Positions 43,208 through 52,243 of a DNA stretch of 64,000 nucleotides are shown here, one piece after another (positions within the stretch are counted from its first letter, which is position 1; the number at the start of each line of letters is the position of its first letter). Both the position numbers and the translations under genes were made by a program. The notes below the pieces were generated by a model. That model made no database searches and was not told where the DNA came from. It worked only from the letters and a program-made list of their open reading frames with translations. The stretch covers positions 42,830 through 106,829 of the forward strand of contig JBPOFK010000009.1 of assembly GCA_051252095.1 (NCBI GenBank). Reading direction: 5' to 3'. The DNA is from GCA-2401735 sp051252095 (lineage in GTDB: Bacteria > Pseudomonadota > Gammaproteobacteria > Burkholderiales > Methylophilaceae).

Positions 43208-44874
43208 GCTGACACCTCCAAGCTTTCTGCATAAACATGCGCTTTAAATGGATCCATACCTATACGACGAACAGTATCAATAAAGCGTTCTTCTGGCGTG
43301 CGCTCTTTGACATAAACCTTAATAAGCTTTTGTACTACCTCTGGCATTTCCTCAGCAGCAAACGCGCGACCAATGACTTTGCCAAGACTTGCATCATTAC
43401 CTTGTTTACCGCCTATAGAGACTTGGTACCATTCTTCATTGTCTTTATCGACACCTAAGACACCAATATGACCAACATGATGGTGACCGCATGCATTCAT
43501 GCAGCCAGAGATGTTTAGTTCAATATCACCAATGTCATGTAGATAGTCTAAGTCATCAAATTTTGTTTGTATTGCCTGTGCAATAGGAATGCTTTTAGCA
43601 TTTGCTAAACTACAGAAATCACCACCGGGGCAGCAGATAATATCCGTTAACAAACCAATATTTGGCGTTGCTAAACTATGTTCACGCGCTTTTTCCCAAA
43701 CATCAAATAAGTCAGCCAACTCAACATCGGCTAATATTAAATTTTGTTCATGTGAAACGCGTAACTCACCAAAGCTGTAAGCATCGGCAAGATCAGCAAC
43801 AACATGCATTTGTTCGCTGGTTGCATCACCTGGTGCCACACCATGTTTTTTTAGTGATAAAGTGACTGCACGGTAGCCTGCCATTTTATGAGGATGTGTG
43901 CAACGCTTGACCCAAGCAGCAAAAGCGGGGTTGCTGGCAATTGCTGCATCAAAACTGGCATCGTGTGCTTCTAAATTTTCATATGGCATTGGCTCAAAAT
44001 GTGTTGAAACACGCGCAAACTCTTTCTCAGTGATAGTTAATGCACCATCTTTTAGGTGAGCCCATTCAGCTTCAACTTGCTCTTTAAAGGCATCAATGCC
44101 TAGCGCTTTAACTAGGATTTTAATTCGTGCTTTATAGGAATTGTCTCGACGACCATGAATATTGTAGGTGCGAACAATTGCCTCACAATAACTTAAAGCA
44201 TGTTGCCATTCTAAATGTTCACGAATAACTGAGCCCAATATCGGTGTACGACCTAAGCCGCCGCCAACCCATACTTTAATAGCCAGTTTGTTGCTGTCGT
44301 CTTTATAGAATTCCATGCCGATGTCATGCATCTGCACAACTGCGCGATCTTCTTTAGTGCCCGATACAGCAATTTTGAACTTACGTGGCAATAACGCAAA
44401 TTCTGGGTGAAATGTACTCCACTGCCGCATGATTTCTGCCATTGCTCGTGGGTCAATTACCTCATCTTGGGCTACGCCTGCAAATTGATCAGTTGTAATG
44501 TTACGAATGCAGTTGCCTGAAGTTTGGATAGCATGCATTTCTACACTGGCAAGCTCTTCTAAAATATCAGGCACATCTTCTAATTTAGGCCAGTTAAGTT
44601 GCATGTTCTGACGGGTACTAAAGTGCCCGTAATTTTTATCATATTTACTAGCAATGTCGGCAAGTTTGCGTAATTGCTTGGATGAGAGCATGCCGTATGG
44701 CACAGCGATGCGAAGCATCGGAGCATGGCGTTGGATATATAAGCCATTTTGCAATCGAATAGGGCGGAACTCATCTTCTGATATTTCGCCCGCTAAGTAG
44801 CGACGCGTTTGGTCACGATATTGCGCAACACGCTCATTTACATTTTGCTGGTCAATTTTGTCGTATTTATACAT
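43204..44874 (-). CDS. Nitrite/sulfite reductase hemoprotein (CysI-like)
   Basis: 556 residues with two ferredoxin-like half-domains and siroheme-binding domains. The siroheme/[4Fe-4S] ligands are CPGGDFC (about 415-421) and GCMNACGHH (about 457-465). GHFSTRQNMQLNWPKL and SGNCIRNITTDQFAGVA near residues 83-132 contact siroheme. It reduces sulfite to sulfide by six electrons. No CysJ flavoprotein gene accompanies it, so another donor such as a ferredoxin is expected. Sulfite is inferred over nitrite from the cys context. It is the first gene of the cluster on this strand. Confidence 0.92.
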   Translation of the reverse strand: MYKYDKIDQQNVNERVAQYRDQTRRYLAGEISEDEFRPIRLQNGLYIQRHAPMLRIAVPYGMLSSKQLRKLADIASKYDKNYGHFSTRQNMQLNWPKLEDVPDILEELASVEMHAIQTSGNCIRNITTDQFAGVAQDEVIDPRAMAEIMRQWSTFHPEFALLPRKFKIAVSGTKEDRAVVQMHDIGMEFYKDDSNKLAIKVWVGGGLGRTPILGSVIREHLEWQHALSYCEAIVRTYNIHGRRDNSYKARIKILVKALGIDAFKEQVEAEWAHLKDGALTITEKEFARVSTHFEPMPYENLEAHDASFDAAIASNPAFAAWVKRCTHPHKMAGYRAVTLSLKKHGVAPGDATSEQMHVVADLADAYSFGELRVSHEQNLILADVELADLFDVWEKAREHSLATPNIGLLTDIICCPGGDFCSLANAKSIPIAQAIQTKFDDLDYLHDIGDIELNISGCMNACGHHHVGHIGVLGVDKDNEEWYQVSIGGKQGNDASLGKVIGRAFAAEEMPEVVQKLIKVYVKERTPEERFIDTVRRIGMDPFKAHVYAESLEVSA

Positions 44875-44939
44875 GTAATTTGCTATTTTAAGTTAGCCCT
44901 CTATTTTAATCTAAAATGCCTTATTTATTAAGGTCTTGC

Positions 44940-45785
44940 TCAAGTTTTTCTGTACTTAAATTGTTTTAATCCAATAATCAGAATGAGTATTGCAATTCCA
45001 ATAAGAGGATTTGCAGCAGGGAATGCAAGTTTTTGACCTACATAAACCAATATAAGTGACAACAATAAGCGAATCCAATGTTCCGCCACTTTTGCACTCA
45101 AATGACTGCCAATCCAAATGCCAGGTATTGAACCAACCAGTAGTGTTCCAAGCAGTGTGTAGTCAACCGTTCCCAAACTAACGTGGCCTAAGCCTGCGAC
45201 AAGTGTTAGCGGAACAGCATGCGCCACATCAGTCCCAACAATTTTTGTGATAGGCAGTTTGGGGTAAAGTATTAACAATGCAGTAACCCCTAGGGCGCCA
45301 GCGCCAACAGAAGTAAGCGTTACTAAGAATCCTAATATGATGCCTAAAATAATCGTAAAAATGGGCGCTGCCGTAGGGTTAACCCAGTGACCACTTTTAG
45401 AAAAGCTTGCAAGTTGCGTTCTAAAAATAACCGATAATGCAGTTAACATCAGCGCAATCCCAAGCCATAATTTAATTGTAGCGACAGCACTGTCTGAAGA
45501 AATATCCATATTAGCAAGCAATAGCGTTGTCAAAATTGACGCAGGTACGCTACCTATTGCCAGTAAGCCGACGATGCGCCAATCGATGTTGCCAAGTTTG
45601 CCATGTGCAAAGATGCCTGCAGATTTTGTGATTGATGCGTAGAGTAAATCTGTACCAACGGCAACGGCGGCGGGCTGGTTGAAAAACATTAATAAAATGG
45701 GCGTCATCAATGAGCCGCCGCCAACTCCAGTCAGTCCGACGAGCAATCCAACAACAAATCCAGCTAAAATGTGATAAACATCCAT
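44940..45785 (-). CDS. TauE/SafE family sulfite or anion permease
   Basis: 281 residues with about eight hydrophobic helices. The repeat signatures are GFVVGLLVGLTGVGGGSLMTPILLMF (about 9-34) and ILGFLVTLTSVGAGALGVTALLILYP (about 149-174), one per half. Family members export sulfite or taurine-derived organosulfur anions or import sulfate. Position upstream of the cys operon and divergent from cysB suggests a sulfur anion; direction is not deducible. A weak hairpin (CCTTA/TAAGG, 44919-44933) lies between it and the reductase gene, so co-transcription is possible. Confidence 0.87.
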   Translation of the reverse strand: MDVYHILAGFVVGLLVGLTGVGGGSLMTPILLMFFNQPAAVAVGTDLLYASITKSAGIFAHGKLGNIDWRIVGLLAIGSVPASILTTLLLANMDISSDSAVATIKLWLGIALMLTALSVIFRTQLASFSKSGHWVNPTAAPIFTIILGIILGFLVTLTSVGAGALGVTALLILYPKLPITKIVGTDVAHAVPLTLVAGLGHVSLGTVDYTLLGTLLVGSIPGIWIGSHLSAKVAEHWIRLLLSLILVYVGQKLAFPAANPLIGIAILILIIGLKQFKYRKT

Positions 45786-45936
45786 ATTTTGGGTAGTGCA
45801 ATTTTGATTTAGGCGCGTAATATAGCAGAATCTGATATAAGCATTTAATATTAATTTATTATTTGCATATATTGATCACTTATATAAAATGTACAGACGT
45901 CCAGCTAATTAATAAATTGATTCGGAACCGTTGAGT

Positions 45937-46872
45937 ATGAAGCTACACCAATTAAAGTATGTGCATGAGGTTGCTCGGCAGGGCTTGAATATTTCTGCAG
46001 CAGCAGAGGCGCTGCATACATCACAGCCTGGCGTAAGCAAACAAATTCAATTGCTCGAAGATGAACTCAATCTTCAAATATTTCAGCGCAATGGTAAGCG
46101 ACTGACAGGGATTACCGAGCCTGGCAAACATATTATTAAGCTAGCAGCAACTGTTATGTTGGAAATGCAAAACATCAAGCGCGTTGGGCATGAGTTTAGT
46201 AAGGTAGAGTCTGGAACGCTGACAATCGCCACTACTCACACGCAGGCTAGATATAAACTGCCAAAAGCCATTAAAATCTTTATGGAAGCTTATCCACATG
46301 TAAAGCTGAATATTCATCAAGGGAATCCAACACAGGTTACCGACTGGGTGGCTAAAGGAGAGGCAGATGTTGGCATTGCGACAGAAGCGATTGGTCAAGA
46401 TAACAGAATACTCTGCCTGCCTTGCTACGAGTGGAATCGCAGCGTGGTTGTACCTGAAGGGCATCGACTAATTGATGCAACACCCTTAACCCTAGCAAAA
46501 ATTGCGAGCTATCCTCTCATCACTTATGACTTTGCTTTCACGGGCAGTACAATTGTCTCTAAGGTGTTCCATGATGCTGGCGTAATGCCAAATGTTGTCT
46601 TAACAGCCATTGATGCTGATGTCATTAAAACCTACGTTGAGCTTGGCCTAGGAGTTGGTCTGATTGCTAATATGGCGTTCGACGAGGAACGAGATAAGAA
46701 GTTAGTACGTTTGGATTGTAGTCATTTATTTCCAGCGAGTACGACACATTTAGGTGTCAGAAAAGATACGTTTATGCGAGGCTACCTCTATGGATTTATT
46801 GAGCTGCTCGCACCAAAATATGACCGTAAGGCGGTTGATGATGCATTTAAAATAACGCGGTCAAGCTATTAG
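45937..46872 (+). CDS. cysB: LysR-type regulator of sulfur assimilation, CysB
   Basis: 311 residues from ATG 45937 (MKLHQLKYVHEVARQGLNIS); an in-frame TTG lies 6 nt earlier. The N-terminal winged HTH (about 17-45) has ISAAAEALHTSQPGVSKQIQLLEDEL. The effector domain begins with LTIATTHTQARYKLP and NIHQGNPTQVTDWVAKGEADVGIATEAI, typical of CysB/Cbl. In known systems N-acetylserine or sulfate/thiosulfate tunes its activation of cys operons. It is divergent from the TauE-like gene over a 151-nt A+T-rich spacer, consistent with control of the neighbouring genes. Confidence 0.93.
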   Translation: MKLHQLKYVHEVARQGLNISAAAEALHTSQPGVSKQIQLLEDELNLQIFQRNGKRLTGITEPGKHIIKLAATVMLEMQNIKRVGHEFSKVESGTLTIATTHTQARYKLPKAIKIFMEAYPHVKLNIHQGNPTQVTDWVAKGEADVGIATEAIGQDNRILCLPCYEWNRSVVVPEGHRLIDATPLTLAKIASYPLITYDFAFTGSTIVSKVFHDAGVMPNVVLTAIDADVIKTYVELGLGVGLIANMAFDEERDKKLVRLDCSHLFPASTTHLGVRKDTFMRGYLYGFIELLAPKYDRKAVDDAFKITRSSY

Positions 46873-46896
46873 TAATCCTCAACTTAAGGTGCCTAG

Positions 46897-47418
46897 GTGG
46901 CTAAAAATCATTTTTTAATCTTCATTGCCATATTGTTGGCGAGTTGTTCAACAATAAAAACAGAGCAGCTGCAACAAGCTGATACTAATAAGACAAATGG
47001 AATATATGAAGTTGCAGTCAAAGACGGTGTGAGCTATCAAGACGTAGTGGATAGCTTAAAAAGTCTTGCTGAAGGAATGAATTTTGTGAATCCTGCCAAT
47101 TTTCCGATTGGTGAGCACATGCAGCAGCGCGGGGTTGACCCACAAGGCATTAAAGAAGTGTATTCATACTGTAATTTAAGTATGGGTACAGAGATTATTT
47201 TAGATCACCCAGAGTTCTTGGTATTTGCACCCTGCCGAATTGCTGTTTACGAAAAAACAGATGATGCGAATGGTCGAAAACTATATATCGGATTGGCTAG
47301 GCCAACGCAGGATTTGAAGAATATAAAAAATCCCACAGCGCGTGCAAAAAAGTCTGCACAAATTTTAGAAAATTCATTAATAGAACTTGTTAATCGAGCA
47401 AGCGAAGGAGATTTTTGA
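46897..47418 (+). CDS. DUF302-domain lipoprotein
   Basis: 173 residues from GTG 46897 with AAGGTG 5 nt upstream. The lipoprotein signal ends in LLASC, with the lipidated cysteine at residue 17. The DUF302 region (about 44-140) contains VSYQDVVDSLKSLAEGMNFVNPANFPIGEHM and SMGTEIILDHPEFLVFAPCRIAVYEKTD. DUF302 domains are small alpha/beta folds of unknown function, often in proteins linked to envelope or stress. It lies 24 nt after cysB but looks unrelated to sulfur, and 4 nt before the next gene, so these two are an operon. Confidence 0.75.
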   Translation: MAKNHFLIFIAILLASCSTIKTEQLQQADTNKTNGIYEVAVKDGVSYQDVVDSLKSLAEGMNFVNPANFPIGEHMQQRGVDPQGIKEVYSYCNLSMGTEIILDHPEFLVFAPCRIAVYEKTDDANGRKLYIGLARPTQDLKNIKNPTARAKKSAQILENSLIELVNRASEGDF

Positions 47419-47422
47419 TTAG

Positions 47423-47893
47423 ATGGCTGTTAAAGGTAATCAAAAAGCCAACCTCAAGTTATTTAATTGGACATGGCTATCAAAACAATTGATTACGCAT
47501 AGCGTGGCAGTTGTCAGCTTGATAACAGCAATTGCAGGTTTGAGCTATAACGCTTGGCAAGCCAATCAAAATGAGATTAACCAAAATATGCGAATTGCTG
47601 CCTTTGAGGTTTTAAAAAACCTGGGTGAGTTACAAACGGTTGTTAACTATGCGCATTTTTCGGGAGATAAGTCACGCGGCAATCCTATAGAAGGGTGGAA
47701 GCATGTCACGATGGTGCGTGATTTGAGCCATTTGCTGAAGCCTGCCGCAAAAGCAGAAAGCCAAGTACTCTACAATACTTGGCAAGCTAATTGGGAGCAG
47801 ATTGAATTAAACCCAATAATTGAGGAACAAATCAGCAGTCAAATAACAAAGACAAGGCAGACTGTTTTAAGTACTATAGATGCATTGGAATAA
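47423..47893 (+). CDS. Hypothetical one-TM membrane protein
   Basis: 156 residues that I do not recognise. One membrane helix (about 28-45, HSVAVVSLITAIAGLSYNAW) follows a basic N-terminus, so the C-terminal domain is probably periplasmic. That domain is helical and contains conserved-looking IAAFEVLKNLGELQTVVNYAHFSGD and GWKHVTMVRDLSHLLKPAA. There are no catalytic motifs. It lies 4 nt after the DUF302 gene and 15 nt before the DUF853 ATPase, on the same strand. Confidence 0.75.
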   Translation: MAVKGNQKANLKLFNWTWLSKQLITHSVAVVSLITAIAGLSYNAWQANQNEINQNMRIAAFEVLKNLGELQTVVNYAHFSGDKSRGNPIEGWKHVTMVRDLSHLLKPAAKAESQVLYNTWQANWEQIELNPIIEEQISSQITKTRQTVLSTIDALE

Positions 47894-47908
47894 CTGAAAG
47901 AAAGCCGC

Positions 47909-49408
47909 ATGACAGACCCTATTTTAATTGCTAAAAATTTAGAAATGAGTAGTTTTTTATTGCCTAAAATGGCAAATAGACATGGCTTGATAGCTGGCGC
48001 TACTGGGACGGGTAAAACGGTTACACTCCAGACCCTGGCTGAAGGATTTTCCAAGATCGGCGTACCAGTCTTTATGGCAGACGTGAAAGGCGACTTATCT
48101 GGCATCTCGCAACCTGCAGGCGAAAACAAAAAAGTAAAAGAGCGTGTTGATTTGTTGGGTTTAGATTGGTTTGAGCCAAAATCTTCACCGGTAACATTCT
48201 GGGATGCTTTTGGAGACAAAGGACACCCTATTCGCACAACGGTGGCGGAAATGGGGCCGCTGCTGTTGGCGCGAATGCTTAACTTGAATGATGTGCAAAG
48301 TGGCGTGTTGAATGCCATATTCAAAATTGCAGATGATGAAGGGTGGTTGCTGTTAGATTTAAAAGATTTACGCACCATGTCGCAGCACGCGGCAGAGCAT
48401 GCTGCTGCATATCAATCGGAATACGGCAACATTTCATCAGCCAGTGTTGGCGCAATCCAGAGAGGCCTGTTGCAACTCGAAACCGAAGGGGGTGATAAGT
48501 TATTTGGAGAGCCTGCGCTTAACTTGGATGATATGCTGCAAACAGATGCCAAAGGTCGTGGCATGATTAACATTTTAGCGTCAGATAAATTATTTAATGC
48601 ACCCCGTGTGTACGGTACTTTGTTGCTGTGGATGTTGTCCGAGCTCTATGAAAATCTTCCAGAAGCAGGTGATTTAGATAAACCTAAGCTAGTATTCTTT
48701 TTTGACGAAGCACATTTACTCTTTAATGATGCGCCTAAGGCATTGATGCAAAAAATTGAACAAGTGATTCGATTAATACGATCCAAAGCGGTAGGCGTTT
48801 ATTTCGTTAGCCAAAATCCACTTGATATACCGGATATGGTACTTGGGCAATTAGGCAATCGCGTGCAGCATGCATTAAGGGCCTATACACCTAGAGACCA
48901 AAAAGCAGTTAAAGCGGCAGCAGAAACGTTTAGAGTTAATCCGAAAGTGGATGTGCAAACGGCAATTACAGAGCTTGGTGTTGGTGAGGCTCTCGTCTCT
49001 TTTTTGAATGAAAAAGGAGCGCCAAGTCCAGTTGAACGTACATATGTATGTCCGCCAGAAAGCCGCATTGGCCCAGCAACGGATGCTGAGCGTGCAGCTG
49101 TTATCAGAAATTCAGTGATCAATGGTGTGTATGAGAAATTTGTAGATAGAGAATCTGCATACGAAATTCTTAAGGAAAAAGCCGATAAACTTGCGAAAGA
49201 AGCAGAAGAAATAGAAAAAGAACAAAATAAGGATGAAGAAGGCTTTGATTGGGGTGGCGTATTAGGTAAAAAACAAACGAAAGCAAGAGGGCGCCCAAAA
49301 GATTCTGTGTTAGAAAGTGCCGCTAAATCGTTAGCGCGAGCTGCAGGAACGTCTCTTGGGCGCAGTATTATCAGAGGAGTTTTAGGTACTATTTTGGGTA
49401 AAAAATAA
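47909..49408 (+). CDS. HerA-like/DUF853 (YjgR) ATPase
   Basis: 499 residues. Walker A is GATGTGKTV (30-38) and Walker B is LVFFFDEAHLLF (about 263-274). Near 100-135 there is an arginine-rich TTVAEMGPLLLARMLNLNDVQ. VGVYFVSQNPLDIPDMVLGQLGNRVQHALRAYTPRD (about 294-330) is typical of the DUF853 helicase-HerA C-terminal family (E. coli YjgR). The tail (410-499) is charged and then basic. Its role is unknown; related HerA/FtsK-like ATPases move DNA. The stop codon abuts the next ATG (TAA ATG). Confidence 0.88.
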   Translation: MTDPILIAKNLEMSSFLLPKMANRHGLIAGATGTGKTVTLQTLAEGFSKIGVPVFMADVKGDLSGISQPAGENKKVKERVDLLGLDWFEPKSSPVTFWDAFGDKGHPIRTTVAEMGPLLLARMLNLNDVQSGVLNAIFKIADDEGWLLLDLKDLRTMSQHAAEHAAAYQSEYGNISSASVGAIQRGLLQLETEGGDKLFGEPALNLDDMLQTDAKGRGMINILASDKLFNAPRVYGTLLLWMLSELYENLPEAGDLDKPKLVFFFDEAHLLFNDAPKALMQKIEQVIRLIRSKAVGVYFVSQNPLDIPDMVLGQLGNRVQHALRAYTPRDQKAVKAAAETFRVNPKVDVQTAITELGVGEALVSFLNEKGAPSPVERTYVCPPESRIGPATDAERAAVIRNSVINGVYEKFVDRESAYEILKEKADKLAKEAEEIEKEQNKDEEGFDWGGVLGKKQTKARGRPKDSVLESAAKSLARAAGTSLGRSIIRGVLGTILGKK

Positions 49409-50479
49409 ATGCTGATCAAGAATCTACTGGGATTGGATCGATTAGAAAGCGTAAAAGATGATAGTAAGGTGCTTTATTTTGCTTTGCTGACCATAACACT
49501 TGCGCATGCTTTATTTATCCCATTTTTTTATTTTCTTGGTATTCCACAGCTATCAATCTTCAATGTTTTAAGTTTAGTAATTTATCTCTACAGTATTCGG
49601 TTGTTTTATCATTCTGTTGCTACATCAAATTTTACATTGCTTGGCGTAATTGTAAGCATAGAAGTGATTGCTCATGCTTATATTGCATGTTTTTATTTGG
49701 GGGTTGAGAGCGGTTTTCATTATTATATTTTTGGCTTGGCTGCATTTCCATTTGTCGGTGTTAAAAGCACAGTGATAGCGAATATTTTTAGGATATTAGT
49801 ACTCATTTCTTTATTTATTTTGCTAGAAATCAGTTTAAGCCATCAGTCGCCTGAAGTTGTTTTTAGTAATGGTTTTTTGAAAGCACTTAGGTTTGCTAAC
49901 ATCACTTTCTTTCTATTAATTACAGGGTCGGTCACACTCGCCTATACGCGAGCAACAAGTGATTATCAGCAAATGCTGACAGAGCTGGCGTCAATTGATA
50001 AATTAACAGGTTTAGATAATAGGCGAAGCTTAATTTTGAAGGCAGAAAAAGAGATAGAAGATAGCCAAACAACTGGCGAACCTCTGTCTATGCTTGTGAT
50101 AGATATTGATCACTTTAAACAGGTCAATGATACCTATGGTCATCTTTGTGGAGATTATATCCTGTTGAATGTAGCTAAAGTGATGCAATTAGTTCTAAGA
50201 AAACAAGATGTTGTCGGTCGATGGGGAGGGGAAGAGTTTTTGGTTTTGTTGCCCAATGCGGAAGCAGAAACATTAACCGATTTAGCTGAACGTCTGCGAG
50301 TAGCTATCGAGAAAACAGTTTTTTCTTACGATGGGAAGCAGATTTCAATCTCAGTCACCATAGGTGCTGCGACGCTTATCAATGAAGATTCCTTTGATTC
50401 ATTAACCTCGCGAGCAGATCGTGCATTATATCTTGGCAAAGAAAATGGACGGAATCGTTATCAATATGGGCATGCTTAA
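49409..50479 (+). CDS. Membrane-bound diguanylate cyclase (GGDEF)
   Basis: 356 residues. Five to six hydrophobic helices fill residues about 28-180. The GGDEF domain follows (about 190-352), with LTGLDNRRSLIL, DIDHFKQVNDTYGHLCGD and the active-site GGEEF at 273-277. An inhibitory-site RxxD (Arg264-Asp267, RKQD) lies five residues before it, so product inhibition by cyclic di-GMP is expected. It should make c-di-GMP from GTP in response to an unknown membrane signal. It begins directly after the DUF853 stop codon. Confidence 0.93.
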   Translation: MLIKNLLGLDRLESVKDDSKVLYFALLTITLAHALFIPFFYFLGIPQLSIFNVLSLVIYLYSIRLFYHSVATSNFTLLGVIVSIEVIAHAYIACFYLGVESGFHYYIFGLAAFPFVGVKSTVIANIFRILVLISLFILLEISLSHQSPEVVFSNGFLKALRFANITFFLLITGSVTLAYTRATSDYQQMLTELASIDKLTGLDNRRSLILKAEKEIEDSQTTGEPLSMLVIDIDHFKQVNDTYGHLCGDYILLNVAKVMQLVLRKQDVVGRWGGEEFLVLLPNAEAETLTDLAERLRVAIEKTVFSYDGKQISISVTIGAATLINEDSFDSLTSRADRALYLGKENGRNRYQYGHA

Positions 50480-50566
50480 TTTTAAAACAAGTATATTTGG
50501 GTTGCGTTATATTGCTGGTTCATCGTAGTATTATTTCAACGCCACAAAAAAGGTTTTAGAAAAAGG

Positions 50567-52225
50567 ATGTTAAGTGATATTGAAATAGCCCAAACAGCGG
50601 ATCTAAAGCCTATTCAAGAGATTGCTGACGCTATTAATCTTGATAGTAGTGACCTGATTCCTTACGGTCATCATATTGCAAAAGTTAGCTACACTGCCAT
50701 TAGCAAGCTGGAAAATAAGCCTGATGGAAAGCTTATTTTAGTCACAGCAATTAGCCCAACGCCTGCTGGTGAGGGTAAAACCACAACCACTGTGGGACTC
50801 ACAGATGCATTAAATCAAATTGGCAAGCGGGCGATGGTCTGCATCCGAGAGCCATCACTGGGTCCTGTATTTGGTATGAAAGGCGGGGCGACAGGTGGGG
50901 GCTATGCGCAAGTTGTCCCGATGGAAAATATTAATCTTCATTTTACTGGTGATTTTCATGCGATTGCAGCTGCAAACAATTTGCTCGCAGCATTAATAGA
51001 CAATCATATTCATCATGGCAATGTGTTAAATATTGATATTAAATCAGTCACATGGCGAAGATGCTTAGATATGAATGACCGCGCCTTGCGCAAAGCACAT
51101 TTGCATCAATTGAGACATGAAACAGATACCGGTTTTGATATTACGGTTGCGAGTGAAATAATGGCTGTGTTCTGTTTGGCTGAAAACCTATCTGACTTAA
51201 AGCAACGTATTGGTAATATCCAAGTGGCTAAAAATAATAAAGGGCAAGCTGTTTTAGCCAGCGACTTGAAAGCAGAAGGTGCAATGGCAGCGATATTAAA
51301 AGATGCATTTCAACCTAATCTGGTGCAAACAATTGAAGGGAATCCAGCGATGATTCATGGCGGGCCTTTTGCAAATATCGCACATGGATGTAATTCGGTG
51401 ATTGCTACAAAAACTGCATTAAAGTTAGCTGATTATGTGGTTACCGAAGCAGGTTTTGGTGCGGACTTAGGTGCAGAAAAGTTTTTTGACATCAAATGTC
51501 GTCAAACTGGCCTAAGGCCAGATGCAGTTGTTTTAGTGGCTACCATTCGCGCATTGAAATACCACGGTGGTGCAGAACTGGATAAAATTAATATAGAGGG
51601 ATTGGATTTTTTATCTCAAGGAATCAGTAATTTAAAAAGACATATTGATAATTTACATGAGCTATTTGGGATGCAAGTGATTGTGGCAATTAACCACTTC
51701 ACACACGATACGACAGAAGAGATTAACTTATTAAAAAATGCAATAAAGCCAACCGGATGTGAAGTTGTTGTTTGTAAGCACTGGGCTGATGGCGGTTTAG
51801 GTGCGACAAGCTTGGCGGCGGAGGTGGTTAAAGCGATTGACAATCAACAATCTAATTTCAAATTACTATATAAGCCAGAAGATAGTTTGCAGAATAAGTT
51901 AGAAATAATTGCGAAGAAGCTGTATAAGGCTAAAGAAGTGATATTCAGTGAGGAAGCTGCATGTCAAATTGCCGACTTGAGCAAAAATTACAATCATCTG
52001 CCGATTTGTGTTGCAAAGACTCAATACTCATTTTCATCTGATCCTACGCTACGTAATGCACCCATTGACCATACGTTAAAAGTGAGAGAGTTACGCTTAT
52101 CACGTGGGGCTGGCTTTGTTGTTGCTATTTGTGGTGACATCATGACAATGCCTGGACTGCCAAAAACGCCTGCCAGTGAGCATATTACTGTGAATGATAT
52201 GGGCGTTATTTCTGGTCTATCGTAA
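50567..52225 (+). CDS. fhs: Formate--tetrahydrofolate ligase
   Basis: 552 residues, the usual length. The ATP loop is SPTPAGEGKTTTTVGL (about 63-78). REPSLGPVFGMKGGATGGGYAQVVPMENINLHFTGDFHAI and EAGFGADLGAEKFFDIKCR are strong signatures. It activates formate to 10-formyl-THF with ATP, linking C1 oxidation products to serine and purine synthesis, which suits a methylotroph. The start ATG at 50567 follows GAAAAAGG. The 87-nt gap upstream has no clear terminator. Confidence 0.97.
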   Translation: MLSDIEIAQTADLKPIQEIADAINLDSSDLIPYGHHIAKVSYTAISKLENKPDGKLILVTAISPTPAGEGKTTTTVGLTDALNQIGKRAMVCIREPSLGPVFGMKGGATGGGYAQVVPMENINLHFTGDFHAIAAANNLLAALIDNHIHHGNVLNIDIKSVTWRRCLDMNDRALRKAHLHQLRHETDTGFDITVASEIMAVFCLAENLSDLKQRIGNIQVAKNNKGQAVLASDLKAEGAMAAILKDAFQPNLVQTIEGNPAMIHGGPFANIAHGCNSVIATKTALKLADYVVTEAGFGADLGAEKFFDIKCRQTGLRPDAVVLVATIRALKYHGGAELDKINIEGLDFLSQGISNLKRHIDNLHELFGMQVIVAINHFTHDTTEEINLLKNAIKPTGCEVVVCKHWADGGLGATSLAAEVVKAIDNQQSNFKLLYKPEDSLQNKLEIIAKKLYKAKEVIFSEEAACQIADLSKNYNHLPICVAKTQYSFSSDPTLRNAPIDHTLKVRELRLSRGAGFVVAICGDIMTMPGLPKTPASEHITVNDMGVISGLS

Positions 52226-52243
52226 GCCTGTAGTTTAGTTCAG

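Noticed and set aside
45786..45936. CysB/LysR operator in the tauE-cysB spacer
   Set aside because: The spacer is very A+T-rich with several imperfect dyads, and none stands out enough from background to be called a binding site.
47839..48378. Antisense frame of 179 residues opposite the DUF853 ATPase gene
   Set aside because: It lies wholly over the Walker A region of a well-recognised gene, has no Shine-Dalgarno and no family features. The same applies to 48883-49419 on the - strand.
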